Assembly: GCA_002479145.1 (NCBI GenBank)
Contig: DLLX01000063.1
Coordinates: 26,320-38,778, forward strand
Length of the DNA stretch: 12,459 nt
Direction of reading: 5' to 3'
Source of the DNA: Prevotella sp. UBA7551
GTDB lineage: Bacteria > Bacteroidota > Bacteroidia > Bacteroidales > Bacteroidaceae
The notes under the pieces were generated by a model. It was not told the origin of the DNA. It worked only from the letters and a program-made list of their open reading frames with translations, and searched no databases. This document shows, in pieces, positions 1 to 5,140 of this stretch. The position numbers and the translations under genes were made by a program. The first letter of the stretch is position 1; each line of letters starts with the position of its first letter.

Positions 1-1
1 C

Positions 2-61
2 AACGCTTTTCAGGCCGTATTGCAAGGCAAAACCACTGCCATGAAAAACAACAACGAATAA
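2..61 (+). CDS. C-terminal fragment of an unidentified protein (5' cut by window edge)
   Basis: A frame open from the left edge encodes about 19 residues ending KNNNE before a TAA at 59-61. The codons look ordinary for this genome, and the fragment ends well before the convergent fur-like gene, as the tail of a plus-strand gene would. It is too short to identify and could be chance. The minus strand here shows no sensible gene start: the ATG near 42 meets a stop after ten codons. I infer a partial gene only from frame and position. Confidence 0.35.
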   Translation, partial: NAFQAVLQGKTTAMKNNNE

Positions 62-166
62 TAGACGGTTGATGACGGTAAAAATCAAAGCGTCACATGG
101 CGTAAAAAACGTTGGAAATGCCCAATTATCGTTTGCTTGATGAGCAATGTAAAAGTCGCTATGGGC

Positions 167-195
167 TTGTCCGTGCCGCTAAATATAACGGACAA
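167..195. terminator. Inverted repeat between convergent genes, possible bidirectional terminator
   Basis: TTGTCCGT (167-174) and ACGGACAA (188-195) form a perfect 8-bp stem around a 13-nt loop. It lies 13 bp past the stop of the minus-strand fur-like gene and downstream of the plus-strand fragment. No T-run follows on either strand, so it is not a canonical intrinsic terminator; position is the main argument. Confidence 0.35.
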
Positions 196-207
196 AATCA
201 TGTAGGC

Positions 208-642
208 TTACGCCTCTTTCTCCTTAGTGGCGGCAGCACACGCTGGACAGATGCCTCTATAGTAGAGTTGAGTGTCCTGAATGACAAATCCCTCGGGCAC
301 ACCGGCAAAACTGATGTCAGGGACAGGCTCGTCCATCAGGTCAAAGACCCGACTACATTGCTTGCAGAAGAAATGCACATGGGGCATGGTGTTGCCATCA
401 TAGCAGACGCGGTGGTCATCGATAGTCAGCATCTGGGCAGCATTACGCTCCGAAAAAAAGCGCAACGTATTATATACAGTGGTACGGGAGAGCGTTTTTA
501 TGGTCGGAACAAGGGCCACATACACATCCTCCACGGTGGGATGGGTGTGATGGGTAAGCAGATAGTCCATAATGGCTACCCGCTGTTTGGAGGGGTTGAT
601 GCCACACTCCTTCAATCTATCGTACGCTAATTTTGATATCAT
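208..642 (-). CDS. Fur/PerR-family transcriptional regulator
   Basis: A 144-residue protein of normal Fur-family length. Residues 1-80 form the winged-helix DNA-binding domain, with the family segments GINPSKQR, THPTVEDVY and LSRTTVYNTL. The C-terminal half has metal-site features: PHVHFFCKQCSRVFD, with a His-x-His pair and the first CxxC, and GICPACA, the second CxxC, which together form a structural zinc site. The family senses iron, zinc or peroxide and represses transcription. PerR-like peroxide sensing is common in Bacteroidetes members without a long His-rich tail, but the metal cannot be settled from sequence. The ATG at 642 is the first in frame and sits about 30 bp after a good promoter box. 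The gene is separated by the non-coding stretch at 643-1085 and is probably transcribed alone. Confidence 0.92.
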   Translation of the reverse strand: MISKLAYDRLKECGINPSKQRVAIMDYLLTHHTHPTVEDVYVALVPTIKTLSRTTVYNTLRFFSERNAAQMLTIDDHRVCYDGNTMPHVHFFCKQCSRVFDLMDEPVPDISFAGVPEGFVIQDTQLYYRGICPACAAATKEKEA

Positions 643-672
643 TTATCTCGCTTATTTGAATATTTTCGTATG

Positions 673-680
673 CAAAGGTA
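673..680 (-). promoter_or_regulatory. Bacteroidetes-type -7 promoter box of the fur-like gene
   Basis: On the minus strand this reads TACCTTTG, a full match to the Bacteroidetes sigma-ABfr -7 consensus TAnnTTTG. It lies about 30 bp upstream of the ATG at 642, giving a short leader. The upstream -33 TTTG is not at the usual 19-21 bp; the only nearby TTTG (691-694) is too close. I therefore trust the -7 box but not a full -33 element. Confidence 0.6.
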
Positions 681-730
681 ATAAAAAAAACAAAACCAGC
701 GGCCTTATTTGGAGAAAATACAATCTACAA

Positions 731-757
731 AAGAAAAAACAGCTCATTAAGCTGTTT
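731..757 (-). terminator. Intrinsic terminator of a minus-strand transcript, upstream of fur
   Basis: AAACAGCT (737-744) and AGCTGTTT (750-757) form a perfect 8-bp stem with a 5-nt loop. Read on the minus strand, it is followed at once by a T-rich tract (TTTTTTCTTTT). This is a textbook intrinsic terminator. It ends a transcript arriving from higher coordinates, either the MBL-fold gene at 1086 or a small RNA in between, and insulates the fur promoter at 673-680. Confidence 0.75.
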
Positions 758-1085
758 AATAACCGAAATCGGCTCCAATTTTGAGCACTGATAGACCTAT
801 TTCTCAATGATTCCCCCTGCGCTGCATGCGCTTGTAGCCGGGGATTGAACCCCAATCGCCATTAGACCGAAATCGACAAAAAGAACAACGAAATATCCTT
901 CTTTCCGTCCATTGACACTGTTTCTTTTGGCATCTTGCTGCCGTAAGTGTTTCAGCAAAGCCCCCCCTGTCATCAACACTTACGTGGTAACCTGCATGAA
1001 AAAAACTGCAGCCTGGGAAGAAATCTCATGACCGATGGGGTTGAATCCATCGGGTTTGACAGACACATTCAGTTTGATCCCAGTG
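758..1085 (-). ncRNA. Structured non-coding stretch; candidate small RNA of unknown class
   Basis: No convincing protein gene lies in this region, and overlapping small frames lack starts and family resemblance. It is rich in secondary structure: CGTAAGTGTT (942-951) pairs perfectly with AACACTTACG (975-984); CCGATGG (1032-1039 region) pairs with CCATCGG up to 1053; a GGGG-TTCAAT-CCCC hairpin lies at about 840-853; a GCGC hairpin lies at about 819-831. On the minus strand the stretch ends at the intrinsic terminator at 731-757. ACCGAAATCG occurs twice (762-771 and 867-876). I cannot assign an RNA family. It may instead be a long structured 3' UTR of the MBL-fold gene. No TAnnTTTG box was found within it on the minus strand. 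Confidence 0.4.
942..984. repeat. Perfect 10-bp inverted repeat with 23-nt loop
   Basis: CGTAAGTGTT at 942-951 and AACACTTACG at 975-984. The loop contains a run of seven C. On the minus strand an alternative stem (TTGCTG with CAGCAA, about 932-958) would use the 942-951 arm as its loop, so the two folds exclude each other. Confidence 0.7.
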
Positions 1086-1901
1086 TCAAAGCACAATGGT
1101 CTCGAGGTCATCAGGCACGAAAATTTCTCCGCTGAAGTAGCGTGCCGCTTCTTGGGTGTAGCGCTCCTTTCGGGTGGACAGTGTCTTGTCCTCGGTATGG
1201 TAGAGGACAAGATGCTTCACCCCCAGCTCCGCAGCCAGCTTTCCAGCGTCCAGCGCCGTGCTGTGGCATTTCTCGTAGGGGTTGAATATTTTCCGGTCGT
1301 CATAGAGACAAAACGCCTCACACATCAACCAGTCGGCGTGTTCCACCAACAAACGGTTGAGGGGATTGTAAGGCTCATCCCCCAGACAGGTCAAGACCAC
1401 CGGCTGGCATGACGCATCAAGAGAATTGGGCAACTCAGCTCTGAACCCGAACTGTTTTTCTTTGGTGGAGTGAATGTCAAAGCATTGCAGGCGCATATCA
1501 CCGACCGTAAAGCCCTCGCCATCCTTCAGCTCGTGGAAAACAACGCGCTCTGCCACACGCTCCAACTGTTTTTTGGCCAGTACCATGTCGATAATGGTTT
1601 TGATGACCCGCATCACCTTGTCGTTTCCATACACCTGCAGCGTTCCCTGATAGCCTTTACACTGCGCCACCATGCGGACAATCCAGATCACACCCAGCAC
1701 GTGGTCGGTATGGGCATGGGTGACATAAAGGTAATGAAGGTCGCGGATTTCGACCCCGACCTTTCTCAACTGCGCCAGCACGCCATTGCCCCCACCTGCA
1801 TCTACAAGGAGTCGCGTGGTGGAAGTGGACAACAAAAAGCACGTATTATAGCACTGGGTAACGGTCGCATTGCCCGTGCCCAACATCGTAATCTTATTCA
1901 T
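1086..1901 (-). CDS. RNase Z-like metallo-beta-lactamase-fold hydrolase
   Basis: A 271-residue protein with the MBL-fold metal motif THAHTDH at residues 61-67 (HxHxDH), a GDE motif near 174-176 carrying the bridging Asp, KCHSTALDAG with a His near 213, and LYHTED with a His near 235. The N-terminal MLGTGNA and the HSTA...A segment are typical of the RNase Z / ElaC branch rather than of beta-lactamases. The family cleaves tRNA 3' trailers or other phosphodiesters; the substrate here is unknown. I chose the ATG at 1901 because MNKITMLGTG aligns with the family start; an upstream in-frame extension to 1946 adds 15 unlikely residues. It follows the PP2C gene by 96 bp on the same strand, so it could be the last gene of that operon or an independent neighbour. 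Confidence 0.85.
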   Translation of the reverse strand: MNKITMLGTGNATVTQCYNTCFLLSTSTTRLLVDAGGGNGVLAQLRKVGVEIRDLHYLYVTHAHTDHVLGVIWIVRMVAQCKGYQGTLQVYGNDKVMRVIKTIIDMVLAKKQLERVAERVVFHELKDGEGFTVGDMRLQCFDIHSTKEKQFGFRAELPNSLDASCQPVVLTCLGDEPYNPLNRLLVEHADWLMCEAFCLYDDRKIFNPYEKCHSTALDAGKLAAELGVKHLVLYHTEDKTLSTRKERYTQEAARYFSGEIFVPDDLETIVL

Positions 1902-1997
1902 GTCTATTTTAATTGGATGCCATCGGAACATACGGAGCGTCGCCACGAGAGCGAAACTCCTGTCCTTCAGGCTGTTCGTATGACTACAACTTCTTGC

Positions 1998-2867
1998 CTA
2001 TGCTGTCACGTTTGTGCGTGGACGCCGCTGACTTTCCTCGTGGGGCGCATCAAGATGGCCTTCCGCCACCAGCGTACAATCGTCCACGTCGAGCACGCCC
2101 TTCTGATATAACGACAGCAGATAGTGGCTGAAATCATGCTCCGAAGTTGCGCTTCGGAGCAAAGGTTGGAGGACTCCCTGCTCAAAGTCGAGAGATTCCT
2201 CCTGCGCCATACGCAGCAGTTGGGCGTTGAGCGTCGATGCGGTAAGCTCTTCCTCCAGTTCCTGCTGATAGCTATCGCAGTGTGACAACTCATAGCGCAT
2301 CAGGAGATAGTGGGACAATGCGTCGGAAGCGGCAAAGACAATGGACGTGTCGTCGGTCTCGAAAGTGCCACTGCGGAAGCCTTCCGGCTCCAAAGGATCT
2401 TTGCAACTGACCAGCCGCGGAGGGTGACTGAAGTCGGCCAACCGCGTAAAGCTGTGTGACAAGATTTTCGTCTTGCGGCTGTAGTGGAACACCACGCTGT
2501 CGCCGTACGCCATCCACGTCCATCGGTTCGTGCCCGTGCGCCACGCCACGGCAACGGTGGCGCACGACCCTTCGGTGTAAAACTTGTTCAGCAACATGCC
2601 GTCCCCCTCCTTGGCTTGTTGCTCGTGGGCGTTGTAGAACGCTTCCCAAAGTCCATCCACCCAACGGTCCAGCTCGCCGAACTTTGTGATGGGAAGGACG
2701 GTTGGGAGTTGGTCTACCAAATATTGTGACCATTCATTGGCGAAGACTCCGCAGCCCCCTGCCCCATCCGACACCGCAATGCGCTGGTCAGCAGCGAAGA
2801 ATGCGTCCTCGTTGACCACCTTGTCGTTCCATTTCGGAATCGAAACGCCTATAACACGCTCATCCAT
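1998..2867 (-). CDS. PP2C-family Ser/Thr protein phosphatase (TerY-P triad member)
   Basis: A 289-residue protein phosphatase. Metal-binding motifs in order are NEDAFF (Asp21), VSDGAGG (Asp35), the core strand GSCATVAVAW (100-109), YGDSVVF (121-127), FAASDAL (Asp182) and VDDCTLVAEG (Asp262/263). These match the PPM/PP2C fold, whose members hydrolyse phospho-Ser/Thr using two Mn or Mg ions. The ATG at 2867 gives MDERVIG; a TTG two codons upstream (2873) is less likely. It starts 7 bp after the stop of the DarT-vWA gene, so the two are surely cotranscribed. With the kinase at 5141-6832 and the vWA protein it completes the TerY-P-type set, where it would reverse phosphorylation by the kinase. 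The last 20 residues are Arg/Glu-rich and probably disordered. Confidence 0.9.
   Translation of the reverse strand: MDERVIGVSIPKWNDKVVNEDAFFAADQRIAVSDGAGGCGVFANEWSQYLVDQLPTVLPITKFGELDRWVDGLWEAFYNAHEQQAKEGDGMLLNKFYTEGSCATVAVAWRTGTNRWTWMAYGDSVVFHYSRKTKILSHSFTRLADFSHPPRLVSCKDPLEPEGFRSGTFETDDTSIVFAASDALSHYLLMRYELSHCDSYQQELEEELTASTLNAQLLRMAQEESLDFEQGVLQPLLRSATSEHDFSHYLLSLYQKGVLDVDDCTLVAEGHLDAPHEESQRRPRTNVTA
2138..2160. repeat. Perfect 9-bp hairpin inside the PP2C coding region
   Basis: GCTCCGAAG (2138-2146) and CTTCGGAGC (2152-2160) flank a 5-nt loop. It encodes the segment LLRSATSE of the phosphatase. It could form a stable mRNA hairpin, but no T-run follows and it may be chance in GC-rich codons. 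Confidence 0.6.
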
Positions 2868-2874
2868 CGGCAAA

Positions 2875-4338
2875 TCATGTATTGGGGTTGACCATCATAC
2901 TCGACAGGGTGCCGATCTTCATCATCTTCACCAAGCATTCCATGCCCGTGTTCACGCCCATGGCGCGATAGCGGATGTCAGCCTGCTTGTCGCCAAAGAG
3001 GGTGCGTATCTGGTCGTTGTAATTGAGGGGGAGAAGGCTCGACAGGTGGAAAAGATGCTCACCATCGCTGTTGCCGTTCAGCTCACCCGTGGTGGCTGGG
3101 AACACCACCGACTCGCTCTGCCCGGGCACTACGTGGATGTTGAAGAGCAGCACATTGCCGTCGTTGGTAAACATGGACTTGAGTTGGTTCGAGAGTTGCA
3201 GCATCTGGTCGTCCGACACGCCATTGTATGCGCCGTCGGTTATGTTGATAATCGTCGGTGGGTAGCAGTCTTTCTCGTGGTGCTGGCGCATCCAGCCGTC
3301 CAGCAATCCCTCGGCGCGCTTGAATGCTTTGTCCATCCTTGTCCAGCTTCCGTCGTGGCGCGCGGTCATCCACTGCTTCTTCTCCACCTCCTTGGTGGTC
3401 ATTCCCCTGCGGGTGCGTACCTCCTCCTTGACCAATTTCTTGGTAAAGGGATTGTCGCGGATTTCCTCTGGGGTGACGAAGTCGCGGCCTTCCAAGGCGC
3501 CGTTCCATGCGCTGTAGGCCTCTGCGCCATAGCCAATCATTGCGATGTCGAAGTAGTGGCGGGTCTCGTTGCTCTTCACGCAGCGCTCTACCAACTCGTT
3601 GATCTGGCTGTTGACAATGCGTGCCACCGCCTCCGAGAGCGTCATGTCCTCGCCGTTGTAGGTCGTCAGGCGGCGCATCGAGCCGCTTTGGTCCACCAAG
3701 AAGATGAAGGCTGTGGGGTGCTCGCGGTCCACACGCGCCGTGTAGGCATCCTTGGTGTGGAGGCGTTGGGGGGTGTTGGGGATGGGAATGCCAAAGTTGG
3801 CGATGTTGGTGATGTACTTCAGCGGCACGCATCCCTTGACGAGCACCTCGGCTTGAAAGAACGGCTGCTCATCGGCATCGAGGTCGAAGTGCTTGCGCGC
3901 CTTGACGGTCTGGAAGTGGATGCGCTTGAAGTCGGCGAGCGTGCCCCCGACATTGGCCCCGTTGCGCGTGGCGTTGCGGTCGGCAAACATCGTCGCCTCG
4001 TCGTAGATGACCTGCAAGTCAATCTCCAAGATGACGGGATTGGTAATCCTCCCGTCGTTCATCGCCACATACTGCATGGGGTGCTGGGGCGTGAAGCTCA
4101 GACGGACGTAGTGCTCCAGGCCGTCGCGTGCGTCGAGCGACCACGACAACGAGCCTTGTCCGCCTCCTCCGGGCTTGGCAATGGTGATGCCCCGCTCCTC
4201 ACAATCCTTCCACGCATAGAGACCGCCGTGGTCGATGATGCTCTTGAGGTTGTCGCGATCGGTGAAGTGATAGAGCTTCGTAATGTGGTTTTGCTCGAGG
4301 ATTTGCTTAAATTCCTCCCAGTTGCTTCGCTTGTTCAT
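2875..4338 (-). CDS. DarT-like DNA ADP-ribosyltransferase domain fused to a vWA domain
   Basis: A 487-residue two-domain protein. Residues about 20-185 resemble DarT (DUF4433), an enzyme that ADP-ribosylates DNA bases using NAD: LYHFTDRDNL (22-31), the HYVRLSFTPQHPMQY segment (76-90), MFADRNAT (117-124), and FQAEVLV (161-167), whose Glu164 aligns with the catalytic Glu of DarT. Residues about 207-480 form a vWA domain with the MIDAS motif FLVDQSGSM (Asp216, Ser218, Ser220), a Thr near 333 and ITDGA (Asp368), so metal-dependent ligand binding looks intact. DarT toxins are normally stand-alone proteins paired with DarG or NADAR antitoxins; here the toxin sits on the adaptor subunit of a kinase/phosphatase triad. 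The ATG at 4338 follows the upstream gene by 26 bp. DarT assignment is from motif recall; vWA assignment is very secure. Confidence 0.82.
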   Translation of the reverse strand: MNKRSNWEEFKQILEQNHITKLYHFTDRDNLKSIIDHGGLYAWKDCEERGITIAKPGGGGQGSLSWSLDARDGLEHYVRLSFTPQHPMQYVAMNDGRITNPVILEIDLQVIYDEATMFADRNATRNGANVGGTLADFKRIHFQTVKARKHFDLDADEQPFFQAEVLVKGCVPLKYITNIANFGIPIPNTPQRLHTKDAYTARVDREHPTAFIFLVDQSGSMRRLTTYNGEDMTLSEAVARIVNSQINELVERCVKSNETRHYFDIAMIGYGAEAYSAWNGALEGRDFVTPEEIRDNPFTKKLVKEEVRTRRGMTTKEVEKKQWMTARHDGSWTRMDKAFKRAEGLLDGWMRQHHEKDCYPPTIINITDGAYNGVSDDQMLQLSNQLKSMFTNDGNVLLFNIHVVPGQSESVVFPATTGELNGNSDGEHLFHLSSLLPLNYNDQIRTLFGDKQADIRYRAMGVNTGMECLVKMMKIGTLSSMMVNPNT

Positions 4339-4364
4339 TGGTAGTGTTGTGTTATAGTTTTACG

Positions 4365-4967
4365 TTAAAATAGTGACAAATCCTTGTTGGGATGATGTTC
4401 CTCCTCCGACGAGGACGTGGCATAAGGGTAAGTTCCCTCCACAAACGCCTTGACGAGCGACGCATGGGATAGCGGCTTGCGCGGGTCTTCCACGTCGGCG
4501 TTGGTGTCATAGTCGAGGAGAATGATGGTCTGGGTGCGGCTTGCGGCGCGTAGGCGGTCGATGATGCCAGCCACTTTGTGTTCCAGCACCCACCGGTAGG
4601 TGGGGAGATAGATGAGCTTGCGCGCCTCGATGTAGCCGAGCAGCTCCGTGCCATGCACCCCCTTGCGGTGTCCGAGGGGCGGTCCAAAGCGACGCACGGT
4701 GCGCTTGATGTTGTGCATGGTGGCGTTCTGAAACACGCTGACATCCACATCGGCATGGGCAAACACCTTCAGCCCTTGCCAAACGGCCTCCACACACATG
4801 GCAGTCATGCCGTCGCTGAACGGCACGGGAATGTCGCCATGGGGATAGAACGGGCTGAGGCGCACCAGGCTGTCGGTCGCCTTGCTGGTCACGTCGGCCA
4901 GGATGGCGCCGGGATATTTCCTCAGCAGCGTCTCCTGCTTTTTACGTTTCGACTCAATAATAATCAT
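4365..4967 (-). CDS. DUF6939-like protein, possible NADAR-like antidote to the DarT domain
   Basis: A 200-residue soluble protein without signal or membrane segment. It resembles a little-studied family I recall as DUF6939. Conserved-looking blocks are ADVTSKA (24-30), LSPFYPHGDIPVP (37-49), CVEAVWQGLKVF (58-69), GPPLGHRKG (95-103), ARKLIYLPTYRWVLE (115-129) and LLDYDTNADVEDPRKPLSHA (150-169). The first two of the central blocks recall the NADAR/YbiA signature (S-N-F-Y-P, then V-E-h-x-x-Q-x-x-K-F). NADAR enzymes remove ADP-ribose from guanine in DNA and serve as antitoxins to DarT1. Position directly before the DarT-vWA gene (26 bp) fits an antidote produced first. The NADAR link is inference from short motifs. 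The C-terminal 20 residues (SSSEEEHHP...) look disordered. The start is the ATG at 4967. Confidence 0.7.
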   Translation of the reverse strand: MIIIESKRKKQETLLRKYPGAILADVTSKATDSLVRLSPFYPHGDIPVPFSDGMTAMCVEAVWQGLKVFAHADVDVSVFQNATMHNIKRTVRRFGPPLGHRKGVHGTELLGYIEARKLIYLPTYRWVLEHKVAGIIDRLRAASRTQTIILLDYDTNADVEDPRKPLSHASLVKAFVEGTYPYATSSSEEEHHPNKDLSLF

Positions 4968-4993
4968 ACCTGTAAAATGCTTAAAATTTTTCG

Positions 4994-5008
4994 ACCGGCA
5001 GAGCCGGT
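4994..5008. other. GC-rich 6-bp hairpin upstream of the DUF6939-like gene
   Basis: ACCGGC (4994-4999) and GCCGGT (5003-5008) form a perfect stem with a 3-nt loop, followed on the minus strand by CGAAAAATTTT. It lacks a pure T-run, so it may be a weak terminator or attenuator, or simply part of the adjoining palindromic element. Confidence 0.5.
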
Positions 5009-5009
5009 A

Positions 5010-5105
5010 TTCTATGCTCGCAGGACGTGCTTCGTTCCTTTCGGGGGCTGCTCCGCAACGCCCCCTCTTGGGAACGATGCCCGACCTGCTCGCGGGAGCT
5101 TAGAA
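5010..5105. repeat. 96-nt imperfect palindrome (REP/MITE-like or structured RNA)
   Basis: Nested arms pair in order: TTCTA-t-GCTC (5010-5019) with GAGC-t-TAGAA (5096-5105); GCAGG (5020-5024) with CCTGC (5085-5089); CGTTCC (5033-5038) with GGAACG (5071-5076); GGGGGC (5043-5048) with GCCCCC (5060-5065), leaving an 11-nt apical loop. The whole element lies in the 173-bp gap between the kinase-FGE gene and the DUF6939-like gene. It could be a repetitive extragenic element, an mRNA processing or stabilising structure, or a site tied to the variable 3' end of the kinase gene. Confidence 0.75.
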
Positions 5106-5140
5106 CTTCAAAACGAGGTGTTATGCTCAACAGAAAGTTG

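Noticed and set aside
112..630. 172-codon open frame on the plus strand
   Set aside because: Antisense to the Fur-family gene, whose DNA-binding and zinc motifs are unambiguous.
835..860. tRNA-like T-arm (GGGGTTCAATCCCC on the minus strand)
   Set aside because: The T-stem does not reach five pairs in register, there is no matching acceptor strand (TGTAGCC) about 60 nt upstream, and no D or anticodon arm is found. Neither a tRNA nor a tmRNA end can be supported.
652..979. Two overlapping small minus-strand frames (60 and 67 codons) in the non-coding stretch
   Set aside because: They overlap each other in different frames, run across the terminator or the AT-rich promoter region, and show no domain. 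The RNA structure explains the region better.
932..990. Inverted repeat considered as an integron attC-like site
   Set aside because: No integrase, cassette structure or R'/R'' core motifs. A perfect stem with a large loop is not attC-like.
2686..4344. 552-codon open frame on the plus strand
   Set aside because: It lies wholly antisense to the DarT-vWA gene, whose protein has clear vWA and DarT-like motifs. The plus-strand translation is low-complexity and matches no family.
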